A stretch of 64,000 nt of DNA from contig NC_079511.1 of the NCBI RefSeq assembly GCF_000801105.2, positions 25,668,638 to 25,732,637 of the forward strand, read 5' to 3'. The notes under the pieces are model-generated. The model was not told the DNA's origin. It was given only the letters and a program-made list of their open reading frames with translations, and did not search any database. Positions 36,523-48,500 of this stretch are shown in pieces (within the stretch, counting starts at the first letter, position 1; each line of letters starts with the position of its first letter). Origin of the DNA: Raphanus sativus (Eukaryota; Streptophyta; Magnoliopsida; Brassicales; Brassicaceae). Position numbers and translations under genes: made by a program.

Positions 36523-38527
36523 ACCACACGGGTCATTACTTTTATGTCGTGGTGTTATGTAATGTTCTAGTAGATTTAAGGTGTATAAGAGAATCTCAGT
36601 CAAGATGAAGTGGAAACTGGAACTATTGGAAGGCACAACATTATGGGAGGAACAGAGACATTGGTCCTCTATGGCCTTCGAACCATGATAATGATAGATA
36701 CCGAATGCTAGTGCTGACGTGGATGATGGTTGCTGTGTTGGCAAGGAAGTGAAGTTGTTGATTCATAGAGACGCTTGGCGGTTACTGAACATGGAGAGTA
36801 TAAATAAAGATCTATGAGTGTTGCTGAGGGGTATCAAAAGATCATAGAGAATTGTTAGGCAAATCAGAGGGTAATCTTCGGTTTTGAAGGCTCAAGGTCT
36901 TGTTTGATATCTTGAGATTGTATCGGTTCGTTGAGCAATAATATTGTAGGTGGTTGCTTATCAAATCACCAGCTTCTTAGAACGCATTCTGGGATTTACC
37001 AGTCACCCTCTTCTGGGACACGTTTGAGGGTCTTCTGGATCAACGTGAATGGGATCTTTCTTTCTGAGCGATCGGTGTCCTTACCCCCAACTGCATCTGG
37101 ACAGAATATATGTGCCGCCTTGCCGGAAGCGCTTTTCGACTTGGTCAGAGTTGCAGGACCCTACTGCCTACTGACAATCGTCTGATGGATTGGGATAATA
37201 TACACCTGGCCATGGGAAGAAACCTACATCAGAAACCTAGCCATGTGAAGAACGATGATCTGGAGCTGATGCACAGCATTTTCTGATGGGTGGCTGAATC
37301 TCAGTTTCATAGATTGAATACTCCGAACAACATAAAACGAGTTCAGAAGTTAGGAGGCTGAGGGTGAAGATTATAACTCATGGATGACAGATGGATATAT
37401 AGAAGACATATCGAAGGGACGTTTCATGGAGTTGCTTCATCAGAGACATGGTAGTTAGTCTACAGAGTCATCAGGTTCCTTCATCAGTTTTTAAGACTCC
37501 TACATTTGCTATTGGGCGGGTCTACAAGTTATCATGAGGCCGGAATTATCTACCGAGATCCGAGCTCTCTGGTAATATTCCAGCGGGGAGACAACTCCTA
37601 ACTACTCTATTAGGACTGCGTTGATGAATTGTGCAGAATTACTCCATATTAGTCTGAAACGTTGAGAGTAGATTTTCTGATGCATAAGTTTATTTCTTGT
37701 TTTGGAGCTTTCGGGATGAGCAGGAGAGAAGAACTTCGTTCACGTGCAGTGTGGCAAATAAGATGGGATTTGACGGCGGTGCATCCCATGATTAGGTGCT
37801 ATTTTAGTGGATCCTAGTAGTTGATTGAAGAAAAGAAAGTTTGGAACATTCTTACGGAGAGAGCTATAATCTCAAAGTACCTTATTATCCTATCATTTAC
37901 TTACCTTCAGAGGGAGGAATTTTTCGATATATCAAGAGATCGTCAATGGCTTTGTTGTTTATGTTGATGGTACATCAGTTTTTCGGTTTGCACTTTCCAA
38001 GGATGTTGATGTGCCTTACAAAAAAGATCTCCCAACGAGTCAGGTATGCGATCTTCCCAAGAAAACTTCGCTTACGAGAAAGTTTATTTATATAAATTCT
38101 GGTTATATCTTTTAGAGGTTAGCTATGTTTTGTTTGGCATATAGGTCCTCATATATGTCGTTAATTTTTTGCATATAACGGATTCATTTTTTTTTTCTGT
38201 GTCCCCAATATTATTTTTGCCACATAAATGTTGGATTCTCTTTAGTGATGTGAAAATAGAGGTTGTATCAGTCCTTTTTTTAAGAGAATTTGTGAGACGT
38301 TCTTAGATTTCACATTAGAATGTTGATAGAAATGAATTGCTGGACTGATGTACAAGTAGTTGTTCTTGAAGATGGTTCACTACATTGGTCTCTGGTGTTC
38401 CGTGGAAGAAAATTTCTTTAGAATTGACTGGACAGGACTATCTTAACGATGTGAAGAGTTTCTGGAGGCTGCAAGAGATCTATAGATAAGAATAAAGGCA
38501 AAGCTTTTGTAGATGAGAAAAACATAG

Positions 38528-38665
38528 GATCAGTTCACTTAACCTTGAGTTGAGAGCTACTGATGTAGTTTTAGTAAAGGAGAAACTTTGAAGCTTTAGA
38601 GGATCAGCTCACTTAAGCCTGGAGCTGACAGCCACTGCTGTAATTTCAAGCTTTGAGGCTTTATA
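38528..38665 (+). repeat. Degenerate 74-bp tandem pair
   Basis: GATCAGTTCACTTAACC at 38528 recurs as GATCAGCTCACTTAAGC at 38602, with matching downstream words (GAGAGCTACTG / GACAGCCACTG). An old duplication. Confidence 0.6.
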
Positions 38666-39929
38666 TTAATCTGAAAGTAGATTGGTGTAGGTTTGACCAG
38701 GATGAAAGGTTGTACCCGATATAAACCTAGAGGTAACTTTGTCTACTCCTCTCTTGCTTTTTTGAAGACTGAGAACCTGTATTTTAAAAAGCGCGCTTTA
38801 TCTTCGCGCTTCTTTTTGAAGACTGAGACCCAGACGCCACGTCTTCTAAAGCGAGGCTAGGTCCTAGAGGAAGGCGCCTTGAAGTTTCTGTTGCTTCCAT
38901 TTGAGTTGAATCTCGTCAACGAGGCTTAAGGTGTCTTGGGTGCGTTGTTGGTACTAGCTTTATGCATTGAAGAATCATATCTGGATGTGAATGGGTCAGG
39001 CTCACATGTGCTGCGTATCGAGTCTGCAGGATATAGAGAAAGCGTTTGTTATTGTTATTGCTGTTGAATGAATCAAATCGGGAGAAGCTGTTGGAAGAGG
39101 AGTAATCGTGTGCAACAGGTGCTTGAGACAGAGTCGAACATGAAGGGACTTCTTCATGGGAACAATTTGTCTGAACGGGTTTCCACCAAAATCAGACGTG
39201 CTATATGCAGGAGTTCGGACGGGGTTATCTAAAGAAGGATTTCTTTTCAGGAAACGTTGATCCGTAAGGCGAGCGCCTTAGTGCACCATGGCGCAAGTGG
39301 AACTGTATTCTCTGCAGAAGTGCAGATCAGCATGTTGAGGTAGACTAGATTTGTTACTCTGGATCTGCAAGACGATTGGTTCAGGTACTACAAAGATTCA
39401 AGCTTCCAATAATGAATCTTCTTGGAACAATACACGGTACAGGAAGGGACAGTTTGTACTCAGGCATTTGATGAGCGTTGACACGAAAAGAATAGTCCTT
39501 CAAGCTCCATACCCGTTTCACCTCTTAGACATATGTGTAGAGATACTCGTCTTTTTGTGTCATGTAGCATTTGTAGGCTTTGCATGAAATTTGTATTATT
39601 TTGTAGACATATGTGTAGGCTTTGCATGAAATTTTCAACTATTAAAAATCTGCTCTGTTTTGGTCATATGTGTAGACTTGTTTTGATTATTTTTATCCTC
39701 ATTTCAGGAAACAAAGCTGGAAAATGACAGACTTCGAGGCCAGTCATCAACTAGTTGGAACCGAAAAAAGAAAACAAAATGGTTACGATAGAAACCAGTA
39801 AGTGTGTGAAAAACATCATTACATAGTCAACATCTATATGCACTTTATTATCATAATCAACAAGTTGAAAGTTACTTATACATTGCAAGTTATGTTCTGA
39901 TAAATGATTGATGATCCTGACATTTTCTT

Positions 39930-42370
39930 TCAGGTTGTTAGAACCGGAGGCAACATCTTGGACCTTTTCCCTCTCACCAACGTCTTGGTATCAGGAAAAA
40001 CTCCGTTCCCAATTTCCTCAACCGCACCATCTTTTGTAACACTAATAGGGTACGCCACCAAGTGGACACCGTTCATATCCACGACCTCGTCTCCGCTGTA
40101 AATGTCCCACATTTGCTCCCCAATTGTCATTAACCCTCGGACGCATTCAAGACTCTCTGGCTCCGAGAAAGATAACTCATTCACTGTGATCTGGCCACCT
40201 GTATGCTCGTACCAGAGCGACAACCGGTAAGTTCGAATCTCATTGGTGTTGGTTGTATCTGTTTGGTAGCAACCTATTGCAATCTCCGTGTCACGACAAC
40301 CGTCCATTGATCTCTGGTTTATGTTGGCTGATCCTATTAAAACGTATGCGTCGTCCACTACAAGCACATAGAGACAATAATAAGTAAACAATCTTCAGTT
40401 TTGTTTCAGGTTAGGAGTTGAACCAAACCTATCATGATCTTGGAGTGGACATAGACCATGAATCTCCTGTTCCTCTGTGCGTTCCAGTACTGTGTTTTGG
40501 GATGCGGTGACGAAACTGCTTCATACTCTCCGTCTCTCTTCTCTTCTCTGTTTGCGAGACAGAAGAAGTTTAAGTAATCTCTCGGATGCGTCCCGTCTCC
40601 AGTCTCCCGTATCGCCTCTCCTATGATCTTATACATCATTGACATTGTCTCTCTCGTCCAATGAAGCATCTCTTCCACCGTTTCGCTCTCTGGTGGCCCT
40701 TCCGGCCACATTGGTATCACTATATACACCGCAAATCTCTCCTTCATGCGTATCTTAGCTACGATCTTCAACGCTATTTCAACCGGTATCAAGTTTGTGC
40801 ATCCGCTTCCGTTCTTGCTCTCCCAATGCTCGCAGCTTCCCATGAAGTACTGATTCTCAATGTATATAAACCTCTCTGCTTTTCGAATGGCTGCGACGTA
40901 GCCGTCGTGTACACTCCTCTCGACCTGTAAGCCTCTTGGCATCTCCGTCGCGGACACGTGATCTATCGATCTCAGGACTTGAACGTTCCAGTTCCTGTCA
41001 TCTTCCTCAGTGGTCTCTGGTCCGGTTCTGTTTACTAAGTTTCTTATCCCTGAGGTGTTGACCAAGACTGAAGGGTTACACTGTTTCGTCCACCTCTGTT
41101 CAAAGTTCTTCAAAACATCCCATGCTGCAGCCCCGACCACGCACACGTGACAGTCGTGCCACGGCTCTCTTGGTCCGCCTTTACTTAGCTTAGCTCCAGC
41201 AAGGCTTGTTTGATAGAAGTCATCACTAGTTCCGAGTGTGCGGAACAGAGAATGCTCCTCTGTGTCATATCGACCATCGCAGAAGTCGAAACCGCCGAGG
41301 AAGCTCATGATCTCTCGCTCTTTTGTGTTCGTATTCGTTACACGTGTGTCCACTGTGATGGTCTTTTGGTGATGTGCGAAAGCCGTAGGGAGCTTCTTGT
41401 GCGATCTTGGACACAGTCTACAAACAACACTTGTGTCTCTGAAGTAAGCAAGAGCTGTTTGGTCATTTGTTCGCATTACACCTTTGTTCCTGATCATCGG
41501 TAGAGAGGACTCGTCGTTCCACAGCATCACTCTCACCGCTACGCCTTCGTGTGCTTTCCGTTTCAGAAGCTCGCCGATTGTTACTCCCACTGCGTGTGGA
41601 ATCTCTGTCTCTTCATCACGTACGAGAACGAGATTAGGGTTGAATGCCCATCCTGCAATGTAAACCAAGTGCCTAGCGCAATCAATCGCTTTGTAAACAT
41701 CTTCCCATAGATTTCTTGCTTCACAAGAAACATCATGAACCCTAGGATCAAACGTGGCTCTATGGTGCGCGTCTTGGTATAATACAACTCTGCAGTTCGA
41801 TCTCTGAGGAAAACTCGCGTTCTTAATACCTTGAAAAGGCTCTCCTTCAAGGGTTTTGCACCATCCCGGTTCTAGATAAGCCGGTCTGAACCACATCATA
41901 CACTTGAGTTTCAAGTTAGGTTTTGTTGATCCGTGATTTGTAGTTAGAGGAAAGGACCCGTTGACAATAGCTGTATTAGAAGTAAGGATCTGTTCTGCAG
42001 AGATCCTGAATCTTCCGAGAACAGAACAGTGAGTCTTGAGCGTGATTGTGATGGTCGTGTCAGAAACGGGATGTGCGCAGAGGATCTGAAAAGTCTGGTT
42101 CCAGACACGGTCGTGTTCTGAGCTTGTTTTAGCAACTTTCTTATTGTTTAGCTTAATGGTCACGTAAGCTGGTCTTGGCTTAGTACATATACACTGCGAA
42201 TAAGATAACAAATACCTCATGAGATTTTAAACACAATGTTACCGTTAACGATTCATCATAAACAATATCATACTTACATTGAAAGGAAATGTGGGAGAGA
42301 AAGGTGTTGCGTCGAAGATTGTAATCTCGAGTGTTCCATGGAAGAACTTCTTCTGTTCTCCAAACTCCAT
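39930..42370 (-). CDS. PLDEPSILON: Phospholipase D epsilon
   Basis: Read on the minus strand, exons 42370-42278, 42193-40429 and 40357-39930 join in frame with GT-AG borders to 761 residues. A C2 domain (about 1-120) carries the lipid-binding beta-sandwich. The catalytic part has two HKD motifs: HHQKTITVD (about 305) and VHSKIMIVDDAYVLIGSAN (about 613). The C-terminus is PPVLTT. The enzyme hydrolyses membrane phospholipids to phosphatidic acid. The sequence closely follows Arabidopsis PLD epsilon (At1g55180), reported at the plasma membrane and linked to nitrogen response and root growth. The first exon encodes 31 residues, and the second-exon Met at 42220 belongs to intron sequence, so 42370 is the start. 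No damage seen. Confidence 0.93.
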
Positions 42371-42482
42371 CTTTTACCTTTATACGAAAATGGATCTTTA
42401 AGAGTAAGAGAGAAACGTTTCTGCGATTATGTGTGTTGAAGCTTTGTTAGTTACAATCTGCACAAGGATATGTGTCTATGTT

Positions 42483-42496
42483 TATTTATACACGTG
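42483..42496 (-). promoter_or_regulatory. TATA box and G-box upstream of PLD epsilon
   Basis: Read on the minus strand, CACGTG (42496-42491, inside ACACGTGT) is followed directly by TATAAATA (42490-42483), about 115 bp before the ATG. ACACGTGT is a G-box/ABRE core, so bZIP or bHLH control is possible. Confidence 0.5.
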
Positions 42497-42499
42497 TGT

Positions 42500-43795
42500 T
42501 TGGTTTTTGCTAAAACTTGGAGGATTCTCTAAGGACAGTCTTAAAGAAAACATTCAACAACATATTTTATATGTCTATTAATTTAAAGGTGAAGTGTCTT
42601 GGAATACAGATCAAGCATTCGGCTTTGGTTTATCACTGCGAGTTGTAAAAGCAAACTATTGAAGTGTATCGAAATATAAGTTTTGGGATTAAGGTGGCAG
42701 ATACAAAGAGAAAGTATGGTGGTCTTGGTAAATTTCATGTTGGATAAGCCACGTCTATAACACAGTAGCAGTAAGCCGATGCTGAAAAAAAAACACTTTG
42801 GGACTTAATACGACGTTATGTAGCTGATGACAAAATAATCCTTTTTAATTATGTGCAAAGACACTAATCCAATATGTCAAAACTCAACACAAACTCTAGC
42901 CCTTTTAACTGAAAGTAACTGAATATTGAAAATGACTGATGATTTTATTTGGTTTATGTTTTAAAAGGATGGCTAGTGATTTGTATACTTTGGAATGGAG
43001 AAAAACATCAATATTTTCATACGACAGGATGAATTAATATTTTATGGAATTGAATCCCGGATTATACAAGTATGAAGTAGCATATATAAGTATTCTTTTC
43101 TTTTTTGTTCAACTGAAGCACATATAAACCTCTAAACTTTTTTATAAATGTTTTATTAGAGTTGTACATTTTATCTTTTAAATTTGATTATATCTTTTTA
43201 TATTATAAATTTGTTATTTAAGTTATGAAAAGTTACTTTTATTATAGTTTGTAAATTAATAAAAAATACATAAATTTCCGACTCAGTGAGAATAGAATTA
43301 TGATACAAATAGTTTATAAAAAGAAGAATATGATATATAAACCATGTCTTAGTGGTTGGGTGGTACATATCATCTCCTCTAATTATTTTTGAGAGCATCC
43401 TAGTCTGATTGGTATCGATGATTAAATTTCCAGAGATTAGTTGGTTGGATCAGATCCGCCGGATATCCGAATTAATAAAAAAAGAATATAATACGTAAAT
43501 TTTTGAAAACAAATAAATTTATTGATTATATTTTTTATAATACTCCTCATAATTTGTAATGATATATTAGTGTTAATATAATATAATATTTGGAATTATA
43601 TGTAGAATTTTTTTTATTCTGTATATTACTGTGCAGGATTATATAACAGTAAAATATGTATAAGTTATGTATTTATTTGGTATGTTATATCTACTTCATT
43701 ATTCTATCAATATGATGTCTGCACTATTACCTAATACGTAGGAACTGAGCAAAAATATATAATTTTCTTTTCCAGCAGATACATAAATGTATTAT
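42500..43795. other. Intergenic DNA between two divergent genes
   Basis: AT-rich spacer between PLD epsilon (minus) and PRA1.F (plus). It holds the upstream regions of both. No gene or clear mobile-element end was found. Confidence 0.5.
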
Positions 43796-43800
43796 TTATT

Positions 43801-43807
43801 TATATAA

Positions 43808-43808
<1 letters not shown>
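43801..43808 (+). promoter_or_regulatory. TATA box of the PRA1 gene
   Basis: TATATAAA lies 57 bp before the start codon, immediately ahead of the (CT)n tract. Confidence 0.55.

Positions 43809-43811
<3 letters not shown>

Positions 43812-43842
<31 letters not shown>
43812..43842 (+). repeat. (CT)n tract in the PRA1 5' leader
   Basis: About 15 TC units between TATA box and ATG; CT-rich initiator regions are common in plant promoters. Confidence 0.85.
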
Positions 43843-43846
<4 letters not shown>

Positions 43847-43864
43847 CACGCCGCGTGAAACGAA

Positions 43865-44428
43865 ATGACGAACTACGGCTCGATCCCGACGTCGTCTCAT
43901 CCATCTCCGCCGATCGATCTCGAGTACATCTCACGCGCCAAGCACCGCATCAAAGCAGGTCTCGCCACGCGCCGGCCATGGAAAACGATGTTCGATCTCC
44001 AATCGATGAACCTCCCGCACGGCTTCTTCGACGCGATCTCGAGGATCAAGACGAACCTCGTCTACTTCAGAGCCAACTACGCTGTCGTCGTCCTCTTGAT
44101 CCTCTTCCTAAGCCTTCTCTACCACCCGACGTCGCTCCTCGTCTTGGCCGTCCTGGTCGTGTTCTGGATCTTCCTCTACTTCCTCCGCGACGAGCCTCTC
44201 GTGGTCTTCGGTCACCAGATCGATGATCGGACGGTCATGATCTGCTTATCGGTTTTGACGATTGGTATGCTTTTGTTCACGCACGCGACGGCGAATATTC
44301 TCGGGGCGGTGTTGACGGCTCTAGTGTTGGTTGTGATCCACGCAGCGGTTAGGAGGAGCGATAATTTGTATCTTGGTGAGGATGCTGCGGCCGTGACTGA
44401 AGCTTCAGGGCTGACGTCATATCCATAA
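43865..44428 (+). CDS. PRA1.F2: PRA1 family protein F (prenylated Rab acceptor)
   Basis: Intronless, 187 residues. The PRA1 domain has a cytosolic N-terminus ([17 protein letters not shown]) and two hydrophobic blocks, each long enough for two membrane spans (about 76-115 and 130-167). Between them lies the signature [19 protein letters not shown]. The tail ends GLTSYP. PRA1 proteins sit in ER, Golgi and endosome membranes and help to deliver prenylated Rab GTPases and cargo. Position and sequence fit Arabidopsis PRA1.F2 (At1g55190); the exact F paralogue is less certain than the family. A second overlapping frame (43855-44226) is an artefact of the GC-rich codons. Confidence 0.9.
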   Translation: MTNYGSIPTSSHPSPPIDLEYISRAKHRIKAGLATRRPWKTMFDLQSMNLPHGFFDAISRIKTNLVYFRANYAVVVLLILFLSLLYHPTSLLVLAVLVVFWIFLYFLRDEPLVVFGHQIDDRTVMICLSVLTIGMLLFTHATANILGAVLTALVLVVIHAAVRRSDNLYLGEDAAAVTEASGLTSYP

Positions 44429-46400
44429 CCGAATCAATTTGTTATTTTATCTTTTTGAATGTTAGTGTGTTTGATTGAGTGGCTTTTGAAAAAATGATCG
44501 TTTCTAGTCTGTACAATTTGTTCTACTCTGTTTATTTCTCTTCTCAACGATAATCTTGAAGTGATATGCAGAGAACTGATATAGTAGTAATTGGTGTTGT
44601 GAGTTAAAAGTTAGAACAAGTCATATATGACTTATGAGCCAGGCTATCTGGCAAAATAAATCAATTGGCAATTAGCTTCTGGATGGTCAGAGGTGTTATG
44701 CATGATTCAAAAATGAACTATGTTTCAATGATAATTTTGGAACAAAAGAACTTTGTGTAGGTACTCAATGAGTAAATTAGTGTATATTGTTAGCTACTTC
44801 TCAAGCTTAGAGATTTGTTTTCACCAAGAAAAAGCCATTTCAGTGGATACTTGAACAGCCTTATCAACAGTTATACAGACAACTTCCCTCTGATATTCTC
44901 TTTTGTTGACCAAAGATTCATCTAATATGGAAAAGAGGGATGATGATGTTACTGATGTTATGTAACCTTTAGGTGTCTCGCTCACAGGAGCTAAAATTTG
45001 ATACGGCGTCGTATCCCTTATTTTGGATAGGAGAAATTTACACACAAAGTCACATTTCTAGTTATTAATAGAAACAATTACACTCAAAGGCTCGTTACAA
45101 AGCAAAAAGAAAAAGCAAACTCAATTGCCTTTTAACCATTAATCATGCTAACTAGATTTTAGGTTGGGCGGACTTCAATACCAGCCATTGATCTTTATAA
45201 ACGACCGACGGCTCAGATTATTTTCTTAGATCTGGATAAGACAACTAACTTCCTTCAATCCAAACCGTCAGATCTGCATATATACATTGTACATCGACGG
45301 CCAATATTATCTAATATTTTTAATCTTTTTCTTCTAATATTCTTCACCGTCGACTTTTTACCTTTTTCAGTCCTCCTTCATCGTGTTTCACTGTCGGCGT
45401 TCATCATCTTCAGAGCACCATATTTGTGTTAATCAATCACTGGCAAGGGTTGTGTTTTTTTGGTCTGAGACAAGCCGTGTCGATTTGGTCAAAATCGATT
45501 AACAAATTGGAAATTTCAAAAATCACAACTATGGGTCTTAAATTGTTGTTATCGTAATTTTCTTGCTAGATTCATAAGTTTTTTTGCTTAAATGCTAGAT
45601 TCATAAGTTAAGGCATAAACCGTGAGAAAAACTTAGAAAATGATTATATAGACCAAAACGGTAGCCATTAAAAGGTTGCAGAGAACTTAAAAGCTTAATG
45701 AAGAAGATGAAAAATTTACAATTATGCCATTAGTAAAAAAAAATGAGAAAAAAAATATTTGGTTCCACTGACCACGTCCATGTGTACAACAAAATGATAC
45801 ACATCCATGTGTACACCCGATCTCGTCTACAACTATACATATGTCACCCTTTTCTTATTTCTTATAGTACACAAAGAAAAAAGTTTACATTTCTTGTGTA
45901 CAACTATACATATGTCACTCAATAGGATACAAATGAACATAGTACAATGAGATGTAACTTATCAAAAACTGTTTTTCCTTTAAATAGAAAGTGTACATAT
46001 GTAGAGGTGTACATGTAGATATCGTCAAAGTCATTTTAAAATATAGATGTACATGTGGATTCTGAATTTGCTATCAAAACTGTTCACAATCGAACACATA
46101 ACATGTACACATCAAATTTACATCAACAAACACAACGCGTACTTGTCAAAATATTCAACTAGTTTTGTGGCTTGATCATCAGAAATAATATACATGTGTA
46201 TAACGAGACCTATGTACACTACTCATTCATACAAGCTACACTGTACATGAGGATACAATTTGGCTTTATCATCAGAATATGCAGATAAAGAATTCAGCCA
46301 ACTCCATCAGAATATGTCAACAGAACAGTCAGACAAATCCTCCACATCTGGCTTCTCAACACCTGTAGCAACCAACTCCATAAACTTCACTGCTCCATAA
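44429..46400. other. Intergenic DNA, partly TGTACA-rich
   Basis: 3' region of PRA1 followed by AT-rich DNA. Between about 45770 and 46260 the words GTGTACA/TGTACAT recur about a dozen times on both strands. No gene identified. Confidence 0.45.
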
Positions 46401-46413
46401 ACTTCACTGCTAC

Positions 46414-46892
46414 TCAATGATTTGTAGCAAATAACCTCTCGGGAAGTTTAGGATCTGGTCCATCAGAATGGTTTTCCTCTTCTGCAAAATATAAAGAAAA
46501 GGTTCATCATCCATACAACACAAAAGAGATACAAGCCAGTCTTGAACCTAAAACACCTCAATAACCCCAAAATCGAAAAAACCCTAGATCCAAAATTAGA
46601 GAAGACCAGGATCCCTATCACCAAATTAGCACGAAACACCCAGCAAAAAAAAAACAAATCCGTTTTACACAAAAGAACTCCCAAGCAATGGTCTTTAAAG
46701 TTCAGTTGGGCATTTTTGCGAGCACATGGTCTGCAACTCTTAAAAAAATCGATTTACAAAGAAAATACTATGAAATTACAGAAAATTATGAGAGGATTCT
46801 AACCTGACTTCATGGCCTGAAAACTCTGTGGCTTTGTCACCACCGCGGCAAACTCTCGTCGGGTGTGTCGTCAGGACTTGGTCCATCTGCGA
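46414..46892 (-). pseudogene. Possible DUF1985/Ulp1-type transposon gene remnant
   Basis: Minus-strand pieces read DGPSPDDTPDESLPRW before a stop (46892-46837) and NHSDGPDPKLPERLFATNH before a stop (46492-46414). The order, and especially LPERLFATNH, resembles the start of plant DUF1985/Ulp1-like genes often carried by Mutator-like elements. Only short fragments remain, so the call is tentative. Confidence 0.35.
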
Positions 46893-47560
46893 TCCAAGAT
46901 TTAAATCATCAAAACCACAATTAATCTCACTATTTTACTAAAACTGGCTTTCGCGCGGCTTAGATTGAAACCCAGAAACCCGAAAAGGCAAACCTCAACG
47001 AAATCTACGAAAACCCTAGAAATCAAAAAGCAAAAGGGAATGCCTCAGCCGGAGAACTCACCAGAAACATGCTCTTTCCCCTGCCGTCTACGCCTACTCG
47101 TCATCACCCTCCGGTCTGCTGTCTAAATCTCGCCTGGAAGTCTCTCGTCGCACAGTTTCTCTCAAATAGTTACAAAGTCTCGGGTTTATGAAATGAGAGA
47201 ATGGTTCCCTTTCTCTGTCCTCACACCCTTCCAAATAAAAAACAAATATAAAAAAGCCCAAAAAATTTGAAATTCGAAATCCTAACTTATCTAAAGACCA
47301 AATCCAACTAAATCCACTCTGGTTTCCTTTTCCAAGGCTACTATAGTAATAAACCACAAATAAAGGGCCTCAGTAGTCTAATGTGATTTATCATATTGTC
47401 CAAAGTCAAAATGTGACTCAAACCGTCAATTTCTCTTTTGGATAGTCCAGACATTGGTTTAACCCGAACCGAACCGTAAAAGTATCCATGGCCAGTCAAC
47501 ACCATATCTTTAAACCCTAAAATGTAAACGCGATCTCAATCTGAAAATCAGCTTGTTCCG
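46893..47560. other. Intergenic DNA and NFD6-like upstream region
   Basis: Mixed-composition DNA. The minus strand carries intron-like and leader-like sequence (for example TTTCTAGGGTTTTCG) that may belong to the decayed gene at 46414-46892. The right end is the promoter of the next gene. Confidence 0.4.
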
Positions 47561-48500
47561 ATGGCGTCTTCTTCTTCTTCGAAAGTGTGCAGATTATCAT
47601 CGAAGATACACTCTTTAACCCAGAGGCTAAGGAAGACGAATGTCCACGTCTCCTCCATACCCTCTCCCATTAAATCTTCATTACCCACTCCCCCTCGTAT
47701 CATCAATCCTTCTTTTAGGTCATCTTTCTTTCTCTCTCTCTCTCCAGTTTTGAATGCCCTCGAATTGGTCTTGATTGTGATGATTTGTTACAGAGTACCA
47801 GTGGAGCTGAGTAGCTGTGTATCACTGTTTCCACTACACAGTGCTATTGCATCCTCCAGATTAGTGTCAAGTCTCTCTGCTGAATCCATGAGCTGGGGTT
47901 TAGTTCCTCAAGGTCACTCTTCTCTCTCTCATTTTCCAAGAACTTACTTAGTTCAATTATCATTTGGCTTCTTCTTCTGGATTAAAGAATGAGGCCTTGT
48001 TATATTTGTACCTGAAGTGATATATCAAAAATATTCCACCTTAATGTCAGAGATTGGATCTTGCATACTTTTACATTCTTGTTTTTGCTTGTTATCAGAA
48101 GCTTAATTTGTGGTAATTGATATTGTTGTCTTTGTAGTGGAAGCTTTAGTTTCATTTCATGATTACTAGGTTTCTTACTTGTCATTGAAAGTCTACTTTG
48201 TTGTCTTTGTGTATGCGTATGGTTTTCATGTAGTAGCAGCTTTTCTAGTTTCATGATCACTACTAGCTTCCTTACTTGTCATGAAAATCCTACCTGTGGT
48301 TAATTGATATGGTTTTCTTTCTGTGTACTTATGGTTTACATATAGGTAGCATATTCATTATCTGAATTGGTCTAATCAGATATCATTCTTGAGGCTTATA
48401 TTTGGATATCAACTTGTTGTCTAGCTAACTAAATCTAGAAGTTGACATTTTTTTTGTTTTGTTTTACTCTGACATTGCAGGTATTTCAATGCCTTTATAA
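47561..48500 (+). CDS. Small NFD6-like organelle protein
   Basis: Exons 47561-47718, 47794-47912 and 48481-48500 join in frame to 98 residues; the last exon adds only a few residues (ISMPL). The N-terminus is rich in S, R, K and T and lacks acidic residues, as in mitochondrial or plastid transit peptides. It is followed by RVPVELSSCVSLFPLHSAIASSRLVSSLS. This matches the family around NUCLEAR FUSION DEFECTIVE 6 and Arabidopsis At1g55205. NFD6 is needed for polar nuclei fusion in the embryo sac, but the role of this paralogue is unknown. Intron retention would give a longer, 143-codon frame, which I take as an artefact. Confidence 0.8.

Larger units (their letters stand above)
35898..39929. other. 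Degenerate intergenic DNA, no gene recognised
   Basis: About 4 kb after FLX-like 3. It has a (GA)n tract at 36472-36518, a short CTAAC run (36344-36363), a 74-bp degenerate tandem pair (38528-38665) and TGTGTAGGCTTTGCATGAAAT repeats near 39570-39635. Frames are short and show no known domain. The balanced base composition of 36500-39700, compared with AT-rich flanks, suggests an old decayed mobile element, but no terminal repeats were found. Confidence 0.5.

Noticed and set aside
36370..36744. 124-codon minus-strand frame with LS repeats
   Set aside because: It is the (AG)n tract at 36472-36518 read backwards; the flanks have no similarity to known proteins.
40661..41503. Plus-strand frames of 89 and 97 codons
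   Set aside because: Antisense shadows of the PLD epsilon exon.
43855..44226. 123-codon frame overlapping PRA1
   Set aside because: Shadow of the PRA1 frame: arginine/proline-rich peptide without a domain, while PRA1 is conserved along its length.
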